DNA from: Candidatus Endobugula sp.
GTDB taxonomy: Bacteria; Pseudomonadota; Gammaproteobacteria; Pseudomonadales; Cellvibrionaceae
NCBI GenBank assembly: GCA_020628895.1
Contig: JAHDEM010000015.1
Coordinates: 18,966-54,073, forward strand
Reading direction: 5' to 3'
DNA: 35,108 nt
Under the pieces are notes generated by a model that had not been told where the DNA came from, searched no databases, and saw only the letters and a list, made by a program, of their open reading frames with translations. Positions 28,453 to 35,108 of this stretch are shown here, piece by piece. Position numbers and translations under genes: made by a program. How positions within the stretch are numbered: position 1 is the stretch's first letter; every line of letters begins with the position of its first letter.

Positions 28453-29433
28453 ATGAATGATGATGAAGAAGAAGGCTGTGACTGCCCGGCGGGATTGCCA
28501 GCGTGGATGGCTACTTTCGCAGACCTAATGTCACTATTAATGTGCTTTTTCGTATTGCTATTATCGTTTTCTGAAATGGATGCTATGAAGTTCAAACGGT
28601 TGGCAGGATCGATGGCTCAGGCATTTGGTGTGCAAAACAAATTAAACGTAACGGATGTTCCCAAAGGCACCAGTATTATTGCGCAAGAGTTTAGCCCTGG
28701 TATCCCCAGTCCGACGCCAATTAACGAAATTTGGCAAAAAACAGACGATGTGACGGAGATGAGTCTCGAGGTGCAATGCGCAGAGCAATATGATGTTGAG
28801 GCCGGGGATATTGATCTAGAGTCAGGCGTGCAGTTAAAAATAAAGCAGCAACTAGAGCAGTTAGTTAACGAAACTAAGCAAGATGCTCTAGAGTTGGCTA
28901 ACGATTTACGGGAACAAATTGTTGCTGGTGAAATAGAAATAGAAACCGATGGCAATAAAATTATCATCCGTATCCGCGAGAAAGGCTCGTTTAAATCAGG
29001 TTCTCATATCATGAACGATGATTACTATGATGTGATGGATGATATTCGGGCAGTTCTCTTATCGAAGCCGGGAAAAATTCAGGTGCAAGGGCATACGGAT
29101 GACATCCCTATCCGCTCTTCTCGTTATCGCTCTAATTGGGAGCTGTCGACTGCTCGAGCAGTATCGGTTGCTGAAGCACTAATGGATGGTAATGTCGATC
29201 CCCGGCGTTTTGAAGTTTCCGGGTTTGCCGATACACAAGCAATTGTTAGTAATACCAATGCCGCCAATCGTGCGCGTAATCGTCGAGTTGAAATAGTGAT
29301 ACGGCAGGGCGTTAGTGAAGAGATTTCTCCAGAAGATAAAGAGATTATCCAAAATGAAGGGCAGGACTTGATGCGAGATTTAGATATAGACCCAACTTAT
29401 TTATTTGAGTTGCGACCTGATGAGGTTTTTTGA
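28453..29433 (+). CDS. pomB: Flagellar motor stator protein PomB (sodium-type MotB)
   Basis: A 326-residue protein with one transmembrane helix near the N-terminus (LPAWMATFADLMSLLMCFFVLLLSF). Asp24 is in exactly the place of the ion-binding Asp24 of Vibrio PomB, and CDCPAGLPAW matches the sodium-type lead-in, so a sodium motor is likely. A long acidic periplasmic linker (~60-170, coiled-coil-like) and an OmpA-type peptidoglycan-binding domain follow (VQGHTDDIPI, NWELSTARA, RARNRRVEIVI). The stop overlaps the next ATG by one base (TGATG). Confidence 0.95.
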   Translation: MNDDEEEGCDCPAGLPAWMATFADLMSLLMCFFVLLLSFSEMDAMKFKRLAGSMAQAFGVQNKLNVTDVPKGTSIIAQEFSPGIPSPTPINEIWQKTDDVTEMSLEVQCAEQYDVEAGDIDLESGVQLKIKQQLEQLVNETKQDALELANDLREQIVAGEIEIETDGNKIIIRIREKGSFKSGSHIMNDDYYDVMDDIRAVLLSKPGKIQVQGHTDDIPIRSSRYRSNWELSTARAVSVAEALMDGNVDPRRFEVSGFADTQAIVSNTNAANRARNRRVEIVIRQGVSEEISPEDKEIIQNEGQDLMRDLDIDPTYLFELRPDEVF

Positions 29434-30032
29434 TGAATGATAATGTCGATAATCGACGTCGGTTTTTTCGTATTGTAGATGCCTTAGGTGTCTCCTATCG
29501 TGTGATGACAGATACCGAAGTCGGAGTACAGAAGAATGACGAGGATGCTGACGAGACGGATCAACAGTTTGTCGATACTTTCAGTGTGATGAATGGGTTT
29601 AATCAGAGTATCCAAGAGTCCCTAGAGAAAATAGAGTCTCGAGATGCCGATACGGCAAAAGCTATTGCATCCATTAATAAAAAAGTTGATGCCTTATTGA
29701 TGATGTTAGAGCTGGATAGTTTGATCACTCAGCGAGCATGCCACAAGGTCGAGGAAGCGAGTATTAGTGCCAGTGGTATCGCATTTCCTGTGGAAGAACC
29801 GCTTGATGCTGATGTATCGTTAGCGTTGGATTTATTGCTGCGGCCCTCATCTAAACACGTTAACGCCATAGGCAAGGTGGTTTCTTGTGAACAGTTGTCT
29901 GATGAGCCTCTGTATTATTTGCGTGTCGAGTTTACAGAAATGACACATAAAGACAAAGAAACATTAATTCAGCATATTGTGCAGCGACAGGGAGCTTTAT
30001 TAAGAGCGTTGCGAGATGAACTGGAAGAGTAA
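29433..30032 (+). CDS. PilZ-like c-di-GMP protein with separated binding motifs, coupled to pomAB
   Basis: A 199-residue protein. RRRFFRI at ~8-14 carries the PilZ RxxxR motif at the extreme N-terminus. A mostly helical segment (~35-95, SMNQ/coiled-coil-like) follows, then a beta-rich PilZ-type part (EASISASGIAF, ALDLLLRP, AIGKVVSCE, YYLRVEF) in which the usual D/NxSxxG reads SxSxxG. c-di-GMP binding is therefore plausible but not certain. ATG at 29433 shares its A with the pomB stop, so translation is coupled; a TTG one codon earlier is not needed. By context it may couple c-di-GMP to stator function, as YcgR-type proteins do; this is inference. It is the last gene before a 13-bp terminator stem. 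Confidence 0.75.
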   Translation: MNDNVDNRRRFFRIVDALGVSYRVMTDTEVGVQKNDEDADETDQQFVDTFSVMNGFNQSIQESLEKIESRDADTAKAIASINKKVDALLMMLELDSLITQRACHKVEEASISASGIAFPVEEPLDADVSLALDLLLRPSSKHVNAIGKVVSCEQLSDEPLYYLRVEFTEMTHKDKETLIQHIVQRQGALLRALRDELEE

Positions 30033-30095
30033 TAATTGATTTGTAAGCTATATCCTACAAAGGTTGATCCTTTTTTCCTACATCATCATGGCGCT

Positions 30096-30131
30096 CTTTG
30101 TTGCATTATACCTTTGCTGGATGCAACAAAG
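30096..30131. repeat. 11-bp perfect inverted repeat in the pomAB-PilZ downstream region
   Basis: CTTTGTTGCAT (30096-30106) and ATGCAACAAAG (30121-30131) around a 14-nt loop. No T-run follows on either side, so it is not a standard terminator. It could be an RNA 3'-end stabiliser or an operator. Confidence 0.6.
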
Positions 30132-30197
30132 GACTGAGCAAGGAATAGACGGACCATTGCTGCTAATAATTGAAGTGACTCAATTAATCCTGTAAAT

Positions 30198-30231
30198 AAC
30201 CCCGAAATAGTCCCCTAGCTATTTCGGGGTT
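30198..30231. terminator. Bidirectional terminator between the PilZ and DUF2721 genes
   Basis: A perfect 13-bp stem AACCCCGAAATAG / CTATTTCGGGGTT with an 8-nt loop. T-rich sequence follows on both strands (TTTCT on plus, TTATTT on minus), so it can end both convergent transcripts. Confidence 0.85.
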
Positions 30232-30252
30232 TCTAATTCTGCTATCCAATAA

Positions 30253-30636
30253 CTACGATTCGATCTTCTCCAACTCTATATTAATCGCTTGAGTGGATAT
30301 ATGGACCTCATAAAGTGAATAAAACAAAGAGACCACTAAAAGAGCCAGGCTTGCGCCAAATAAGATGCTGCCAGTGAGAATCCAGTTTAGGAACAAGCTC
30401 AGCATCGATAATGTGCATAACATAAACGACAAAACGCCGAATATCTGCATGCCTTTGATCAGCGACAGACGGCGACGGAGGCTTTTAATTTGCCTCTCTA
30501 CCAAACTTGGGCATTCACTATCGTTAATACTGCTAAGTTGGCGTATAACGTTAGCTAATACAACAAACCGATTGGTATAAGCCAATAATAATAGAGATAT
30601 AGCAGGGAATAATAACCCTGGTGTAGTTAAGCTCAT
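30253..30636 (-). CDS. DUF2721 family membrane protein
   Basis: A small protein (127 residues from ATG 30636; 129 from ATG 30642). It has three hydrophobic segments (TTPGLLFPAISLLLLAYTNR, MQIFGVLSFMLCTLSMLSLF and LFGASLALLVVSLFYSLYEV) and the charged cytoplasmic loop LVERQIKSLRRRLSLIKG, typical of DUF2721. Function unknown. The 30636 start gives a 4-nt ATGA overlap with the exonuclease stop, a common coupling arrangement, so it is preferred, though neither start has a strong ribosome binding site. It ends at the bidirectional terminator. Confidence 0.8.
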   Translation of the reverse strand: MSLTTPGLLFPAISLLLLAYTNRFVVLANVIRQLSSINDSECPSLVERQIKSLRRRLSLIKGMQIFGVLSFMLCTLSMLSLFLNWILTGSILFGASLALLVVSLFYSLYEVHISTQAINIELEKIES

Positions 30637-31157
30637 TTCCATAAAGGGTGACTGTGATGTTGTGGCGGAGTATGTTGCATTGTCACACGATTAAACGTTT
30701 CTTGTAAAATCTTGGCATCATTGCTCGCCCTGTGCCGTTGTAAATCAAGTTCTTGAGCAATACGTTTTTTGGTAGGCTCCCAAGAGACGAAATGGTCTTC
30801 TTTTAGAATATACATAATATCTCTTAGTCTAAATGTTGGCCGAATACGAGCTTGTGTAAATAACGTCCGAATCCACAGATCGTCTAACACCCAACAGTCT
30901 GTATAAACGGTTTTATTGTGTAATAGCTGATTCAGGGTTTTGGTGACAATTTGTATGTCTCTTCCACTGTTGTGTAAATCTTCACGTGTAATACCATGAA
31001 AATCTTGTGCTTCTTTAGACCAGTGCTTCCAGTTGGCCGTAGGTTTTATTAAGCTGCACCAAGTGGTGCGATCGGGTAATGCAATGCCAATTTCAATAGG
31101 GTAGCTGTCTGGTGATAAGCCTGATGCTTCGATATCTAACGTTGTAATAATGTCCAC
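30633..31157 (-). CDS. DEDDh-type 3'-5' exonuclease
   Basis: A 174-residue nuclease-fold protein. LDIEASGLSP supplies the DxE metal ligands (Asp8, Glu10), DCWVLDDLW supplies the middle Asp, and HRASNDAKIL supplies the His and last Asp of a DEDDh active site. It resembles stand-alone DnaQ-like exonucleases of ~170-180 residues; the substrate is not known. The tail is His/Pro-rich. It lies 48 nt after the PhoH gene and overlaps DUF2721, so the three form one transcription unit. Confidence 0.85.
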   Translation of the reverse strand: MDIITTLDIEASGLSPDSYPIEIGIALPDRTTWCSLIKPTANWKHWSKEAQDFHGITREDLHNSGRDIQIVTKTLNQLLHNKTVYTDCWVLDDLWIRTLFTQARIRPTFRLRDIMYILKEDHFVSWEPTKKRIAQELDLQRHRASNDAKILQETFNRVTMQHTPPQHHSHPLWK

Positions 31158-31205
31158 TTAGTTATGGCCCTTATTTGCGCCCCGCTATGTTTTTTCGATA
31201 ACGGA

Positions 31206-32591
31206 TTATAAATTTTCCTCTGCAAATTCAGCTAAGCGACTACGTTCAATACCATTCACATGCATGATGCCTGCGTGATTATAAGCTTTACTCTTTTCAA
31301 CTAAATAAGTTAAGCCAGATGTGAGTGGCGTAATATATTTGTTATCAATTTGAGCGAGGTTTCCTAAGACAATAATTTTTGAATTCATGCCTACCCGAGT
31401 AATTATAGACTTTAATTGGAATTGTGTTAGTCCTTGGCTTTCATCAATAATAATATAAGCATTATTAAACGAACGCCCACGCATAAAATTGAGTGACTTG
31501 AACTGAATGTTAGCTTTTTCTTTCACGTAATCAATACTGCTGACACTATGTTCATCATTACCATGTAATACTTCTAAATTGTCATCAAAGGCCGCTAGCC
31601 ATGGCGCCATTTTTTCTTCTTCTGTGCCCGGTAAAAAACCAATATCTTCTGCGATAGGAGGCGTGGATCGTGCAACAATTAATTTGTTGTAGCGCTTTTC
31701 TTCGATAATGGCATGTAATCCGTAAGCTAGTGCAAGCAGTGTTTTTCCTGAACCTGCTGGACCAGTGAGTACTGCCATATCGGCATCATCATAATCGAGT
31801 AAAAACAAACTCATGGCCTGTTCTAGATTACGTGGTTTAACGCCCCAATATTTTTGGCTCATTAAATGTTGTTTGTTCATATCTAGGATATAGATATGTT
31901 TCTCGTCGACTTTTGTGACAAAACCAATAAAGTCAGTGCTGTCCATGATAAACATATTCGGATAAGCATCAGGCATAACAGACCGATCAACACAATGAAT
32001 GGTATCTCCGCCAAGATTAGCAGTGCTCACTCGTTCAACACTTTCCCAGAATTGCCCATCTACTACTTCATAACCCTTAGCCAGTAGATCTACGTCATCC
32101 AACACTCTATCGTTACGGTAGTCTTCGACTCTATTTAACCCAGAGCCCTTTGCCTTTAAACGCATATTAATATCTTTGGTGACGAGGCAAACAATATCGT
32201 CTGGGTGATAATGTTGTAGATTAAGTGCAACATTGATAATGCGGTTATCATTAGCGTGCTGGATATTAGCGCTTAAGAAAGGAATATTTTCATCGCTCTT
32301 TATACGTTGATCGGCATAAACGGCGAGCGTGCCTTCAAAATTTTGTGTGTCATTAGATCTAATTTTAACGCCTTTTTGTATATCTTTTGGGCTGGCGTTA
32401 CCAACAATTTTCTCGATATTGTTAATGGCAATTCGTGCTTCGCGACTCACATCTTTATCTCGCCTATCTTTAATAATATCTAATTCTTCTAACACGGTCA
32501 TAGGAATAATAACGCGGTGTTCAGCAAATGCATGAATGGCCATTGGGTCATGTAATAGTACATTAGTATCGAGAATATAGATTTTTTCCAT
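31206..32591 (-). CDS. PIN-PhoH fusion ATPase (PhoH2/YlaK type)
   Basis: A 461-residue protein with an N-terminal PIN ribonuclease domain (IYILDTNVLLHDP, acidic residues in VLEELDIIKD and VTKDINMRLKA) and a C-terminal PhoH ATPase. The ATPase has Walker A VLTGPAGSGKT (~275), Walker B AYIIIDESQGLT, ARSTPPIAEDIGFLPGT and VLGNLAQID. PhoH2 proteins act as RNA helicase/ribonuclease. An upstream GTG (32597) is in frame, but GGAG lies 7 nt before the ATG at 32591, so that start is chosen. First gene of a set with an exonuclease and DUF2721, which suggests RNA or nucleic-acid turnover. Confidence 0.93.
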   Translation of the reverse strand: MEKIYILDTNVLLHDPMAIHAFAEHRVIIPMTVLEELDIIKDRRDKDVSREARIAINNIEKIVGNASPKDIQKGVKIRSNDTQNFEGTLAVYADQRIKSDENIPFLSANIQHANDNRIINVALNLQHYHPDDIVCLVTKDINMRLKAKGSGLNRVEDYRNDRVLDDVDLLAKGYEVVDGQFWESVERVSTANLGGDTIHCVDRSVMPDAYPNMFIMDSTDFIGFVTKVDEKHIYILDMNKQHLMSQKYWGVKPRNLEQAMSLFLLDYDDADMAVLTGPAGSGKTLLALAYGLHAIIEEKRYNKLIVARSTPPIAEDIGFLPGTEEEKMAPWLAAFDDNLEVLHGNDEHSVSSIDYVKEKANIQFKSLNFMRGRSFNNAYIIIDESQGLTQFQLKSIITRVGMNSKIIVLGNLAQIDNKYITPLTSGLTYLVEKSKAYNHAGIMHVNGIERSRLAEFAEENL

Positions 32592-33085
32592 AGACACACT
32601 CCGGATTAATAGGTATGACGAATAAATAGAAGATCGAAAATACTTTTTGGTTTTTCAAAAACGTTAAAAAAGATTTAAAGAGTAGGGTGTTGCGAAAAAG
32701 TAAGCGACAAAAAAGATGAGATATAGCATTAACAGCATAAGTGATTAATGCGTATTTGGGGGTATGGTAACAGCGTAAAACTAGTAGCAAATAACAGGCC
32801 TTTTTCTCTATTTAAACAATAGTAGAACACGTCTACGGCTTTATTTTTTTACTCTATATTTACCAATAATTATGATGCTTAAAATGAATAGGTCAAGTAT
32901 TAAATTCGGTTATTTTCTGTGTGGTAGATACCCTTTAAATATAACTAATGATATTTTCCTCCCTAGGTGATATTGAGTAGAAAAATAAAGTATTCATATT
33001 TACCATAATACAGAGCTATTTCCTCAGCAATATAGGTCTTCAGCCCATAGTATTAAAATTATTAAAAAATGGCTATTATGAATAG
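32592..33085. other. 494-bp AT-rich intergenic region between PhoH and yjjV
   Basis: A divergent promoter region. T- and A-runs are frequent, but no -35/-10 pair stands out, no hairpin exceeds 6 bp (TTTTTG/CAAAAA near 32645), and no credible reading frame was found. The ribosome binding site of yjjV is not obvious either. Confidence 0.5.
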
Positions 33086-33886
33086 ATGATAGATAAGATG
33101 TTAGATATAACACACGGCCTTTTTGACAGCCATTGCCACTTTGATTTTGAAGTGTTCGATCATTCACGGGGTTCTCTTTGGAGAGAATGCCAATCTCAAG
33201 GTGTTGAAGGGTTAATGATTCCGGGGGTAGAGCCTAAGCAGTGGGGTCGCGCTAACCAGTATGCCGATAGTTACCCTAATATTGTCACTAGTGCTGGTAT
33301 ACACCCCTGGTGGGTGGACACACTGTCTTATTTTCCTGAAAAAAATGAGTGGCTAGAGGCGTTAAATCACCCTGCTTGTGTGGCTATCGGGGAATGCGGT
33401 TTGGATGGCGCTATAGATACCCCTCTAGATCAGCAAACCCTTATTTTTGAAAAACAGCTGGAGCTCGCTGTTGAAATGGATAAGCCCCTCATTATCCATG
33501 TACGCCAAACGCATAACGAGACCCTTCGGCTGATCAAGCGCTATCTCCCAAACAGGGGAGGAGTCATTCACGGTTTCTCCGGTAGTAAGGAATTAGCATT
33601 AAGTTATTGGAAAATGGGCTTTTATCTGGGAATTGGAGGCACTATCACCTACCCAAGAGCAAACAAAACTCGCCAAATGGTAAAAGCAATGCCTCTAGAA
33701 TCCTTAGTTTTAGAGACCGATGCTCCCGATATGCCGTTGTACGGCTATCAGGGGCAAACAAATTCTCCGCTTTCGGTCATTCAGGTCGCACAGGCTTTAG
33801 CAGATTTGCGACAGGAACCCCTAGATACTATAGCCCAGATAACAACAACGAATAGCGCTCGTTTATTTGGTCTTTCTAAAAGGTGA
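33086..33886 (+). CDS. yjjV: TatD family metal-dependent hydrolase, YjjV-like
   Basis: A 266-residue TIM-barrel hydrolase. Metal ligands are visible: HCH in LFDSHCHFD (His16, His18), Glu in IGECGLDG, His in PLIIHVRQTH, His in VIHGFSGS and Asp in LETDAPDMPL. GGTITYPRANKTR and YGYQGQTNSP match E. coli YjjV more closely than TatD or YcfH. The family has 3'-5' DNase or D-aminoacyl-type activities; the cellular role is unclear. ATG 33086 is taken; ATG at codon 5 is possible and neither has a good Shine-Dalgarno sequence. The stop lies inside a hairpin. Confidence 0.92.
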   Translation: MIDKMLDITHGLFDSHCHFDFEVFDHSRGSLWRECQSQGVEGLMIPGVEPKQWGRANQYADSYPNIVTSAGIHPWWVDTLSYFPEKNEWLEALNHPACVAIGECGLDGAIDTPLDQQTLIFEKQLELAVEMDKPLIIHVRQTHNETLRLIKRYLPNRGGVIHGFSGSKELALSYWKMGFYLGIGGTITYPRANKTRQMVKAMPLESLVLETDAPDMPLYGYQGQTNSPLSVIQVAQALADLRQEPLDTIAQITTTNSARLFGLSKR

Positions 33887-33908
33887 ATTTTTTTCACCTG
33901 TCAGGTGA
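33881..33908 (+). repeat. Overlapping alternative hairpins at the yjjV stop
   Basis: AGGTGAA (33881-33887) can pair with TTCACCT (33893-33899), while TCACCTG (33894-33900) can pair instead with CAGGTGA (33902-33908). The two stems exclude each other. Neither has a full T-run (ATTATTT follows), so this is a weak terminator or a small switch. Confidence 0.5.
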
Positions 33909-33919
33909 TTATTTATCGT

Positions 33920-33948
33920 TTGATGTAGACGGTAAAAACCACTATCTT
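33920..33948 (+). promoter_or_regulatory. Sigma-70 promoter of the DUF1127 gene
   Basis: TTGATG (33920-33925), a 17-bp spacer and TATCTT (33943-33948). Start near 33955, giving a ~90-nt leader before the strong AAGGAG site at 34033-34038. Confidence 0.5.
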
Positions 33949-34046
33949 TACTCCTGTAAGCAACGAAGTACTTAGAGACACTTTTACATACCTCAGTACA
34001 TCAATGTTGCAATCGAAATTTAAGATATATGAAAGGAGAAGAAATT

Positions 34047-34274
34047 ATGAAATTTATTAAAGAAACAATCGTCGAATTACTTAGCAACTCATCAAAAAAC
34101 CGTGCTGCCAAAGAATTACTAATGTTATCAGACAAGCAATTACAAGATATCGGTCTAAGCCGTGCTAAATTGTTAGAAGGTGCATCAGCATATCCTTGGA
34201 AATCAACGGAACATGTTGGATCAATTGCTGACGCTTTAGTTGCTAATGATTCATCTGATCAAGCTGTTGCTTAA
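34047..34274 (+). CDS. DUF1127 small protein
   Basis: A 75-residue protein whose core, RAAKELLMLSDKQLQDIGLSRAKL, is the DUF1127 (YjiS-like) motif. An N-terminal amphipathic helix (MKFIKETIVELLSN) precedes it and a disordered Ser/Asp/Ala-rich tail follows. Small DUF1127 proteins have been linked to RNA turnover and stress or phosphate responses in alpha-proteobacteria; the role here is unknown. The start at 34047 has a consensus AAGGAG 8 nt upstream, so the six-codon longer frame from 34029 is rejected. It has its own promoter and a large terminator, consistent with an abundant short mRNA. Confidence 0.85.
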   Translation: MKFIKETIVELLSNSSKNRAAKELLMLSDKQLQDIGLSRAKLLEGASAYPWKSTEHVGSIADALVANDSSDQAVA

Positions 34275-34278
34275 GAAT

Positions 34279-34345
34279 ATCGAAAAGTCAGGGTGAAGCC
34301 ATAAAGAGAAGCTTTGCCCTTAAATGACTTTTCGATTTCTTATTA
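34279..34345 (+). terminator. Two-stem terminator after the DUF1127 gene
   Basis: A 12-bp perfect outer stem (ATCGAAAAGTCA / TGACTTTTCGAT, 34279-34290 with 34325-34336) encloses a 9-bp inner stem (GGGTGAAGC / GCTTTGCCC, two G-U pairs). T-rich TTTCTTATTATT follows. It is larger than a normal terminator and could be processed into a stable 3' RNA. Confidence 0.75.
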
Positions 34346-34641
34346 TTGAACTGCCATTGCCCCATGCCCACTTATTAAAACTCCCGTCAAAACCCTATCC
34401 TTTAATTCATTTACATTTTTAACGTCAGTATATTAAATAATCCTCGTTTATACTTTAGTGCGATCTTCAAGCATTAATAAAGAAAAATTAAATCCTTCTG
34501 TTCTCTCCATTGTAATACTCAGTATATTTCAAATATTTCAAATGTTTTTTTTGAAATAAATTTTTCTAGCCATTCGTTGAGTTAACATTGTTGTAAATGT
34601 AACTACATAACAATAAACATCGATTATTTGTAGAGGCGAAA
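34346..34641. promoter_or_regulatory. Upstream region of the ketoacyl-synthase gene with ATTTCAAAT repeats
   Basis: Two adjacent exact copies of ATTTCAAAT (34526-34534 and 34535-34543) are followed by TTGAAAT at 34551-34557, which is inverted to them. This looks like a regulator site array. No -35/-10 pair was convincing. A GAGG precedes the ATG at 34642. No reading frame of note. Confidence 0.45.
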
Positions 34642-35108
34642 ATGGAAAGTTTTGGCATTCTCAATGCAAAATATTGCTTGTTACCTGAAGCATCAAAAAA
34701 CCCATTTGCAAATTACAATAACCTAGCGGAAATTCAACAAGGTATTCCAGAGCCTAAAGTTGCAAGAGTATGCAAGCGTACTAGCCGATTATCAAAAGCG
34801 GTTATTAATATTATCGCCGAATATGAAAATGATTTTCAGTACGCCATTTTTTCCTCTCGTTTTGGGGAGATTGAGTTTATGGAAAAAAATGGTGCTTTCA
34901 ATTTAAAAAGAGAGGAGATGTCTCCTACGGTATTTACTCATTCGGTGCATAACACTGTATCTTGTTTGCATTCCTTGGTAAGCGATAAAAAAATACCTTC
35001 AACAGCCTTGTCTTTATCGGGTGCGATTGTCAGAAATAGTTTATTTGAAGCGCTATCATATCTGTCTTCAGAAGATTGCTGTGATCGTGTTCTAGTGGTT
35101 ATTTATGA
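34642..35108 (+). CDS. Ketoacyl-synthase-like chain-length factor, 5' part (aryl polyene type; runs off the window)
   Basis: 155 codons are visible from ATG 34642, with GAGG about 6 nt upstream. The sequence fits the N-terminal ketoacyl-synthase-like family of aryl polyene and flexirubin clusters (PF13723-type): IFSSRFGEIEF, then EEMSPTVFTHSVHNTVSCLHS, close to the family string SPTxFSxSVHNAxxG. The usual catalytic Cys is not expected in this chain-length-factor-like half. In such clusters this gene sits with ketosynthases, ACPs and an AMP ligase making a cell-wall-bound yellow antioxidant pigment, so the rest should lie beyond 35108. The family call is from memory of motifs. Confidence 0.7.
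   Translation, partial: MESFGILNAKYCLLPEASKNPFANYNNLAEIQQGIPEPKVARVCKRTSRLSKAVINIIAEYENDFQYAIFSSRFGEIEFMEKNGAFNLKREEMSPTVFTHSVHNTVSCLHSLVSDKKIPSTALSLSGAIVRNSLFEALSYLSSEDCCDRVLVVIY

Noticed and set aside
28617-28967. 116-codon minus-strand frame opposite pomB
   Set aside because: Antisense to the pomB linker and Ser/Cys-rich; a shadow of the acidic coding strand.

Overview
The window reads as a chromosomal segment of a marine-type gammaproteobacterium, probably near the Cellvibrionales/Pseudomonadales. Evidence: the rpsF-rpsR-membrane gene-rplI-dnaB order known from Pseudomonas, a Vibrio-like sodium-type PomA/PomB stator pair, a linked xseB-ispA-dxs group, moderate-to-low GC, and accessory polysaccharide and surface genes (a secreted clan GH-A hydrolase, a giant DUF5666/beta-sandwich protein, the first gene of an apparent aryl polyene cluster). 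The taxonomy is inference; no rRNA gene or diagnostic marker is present.

Layout. 1-6421 (minus strand): DUF6502 gene, a 1714-residue secreted protein built from two ~765-residue copies of one module, and the start of another secreted protein. 6422-7467: about 1 kb without a convincing protein gene. It holds a promoter-like site inside a 24-bp palindrome, then ~450 nt with 20 GGA and no TCC triplets on the plus strand, several in hairpin loops. That is the pattern expected of a CsrA/RsmA-titrating small RNA and is the most interesting part of the window. 7239-11028: ribosomal protein/replicative helicase group with its promoter, structured leader and terminator. 11043-14186 (minus): YgiQ radical SAM protein and a fumarylacetoacetate-hydrolase-fold protein with an unexpected signal peptide. 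14343-15643: panC-panD. 15621-17783 (minus): membrane GGDEF-EAL protein, overlapping the panD end. 18195-20126: acs. 20198-24177 (minus): two tandem DUF4864 proteins and the secreted glycoside hydrolase. 24221-27506 (minus): xseB-ispA-dxs, isoprenoid precursor supply. 27684-30032: pomA-pomB-PilZ. 30253-32591 (minus): PIN-PhoH ATPase, DEDDh exonuclease and DUF2721 membrane protein. 33086-34274: yjjV-like hydrolase and a DUF1127 small protein. 34642-end: 5' part of a ketoacyl-synthase-like chain-length factor.

Functional links. A c-di-GMP/motility theme connects the GGDEF-EAL enzyme with the PilZ gene that overlaps pomB. A CsrA-sponge RNA, if real, would belong to the same lifestyle-switch logic, though nothing in the window proves that link. 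Starts were re-chosen from ribosome binding sites for rpsF, panC, ispA, the PhoH gene, both DUF4864 genes, the PilZ gene and the DUF1127 gene. No tRNA, rRNA, insertion sequence, CRISPR array or prophage gene was recognised.
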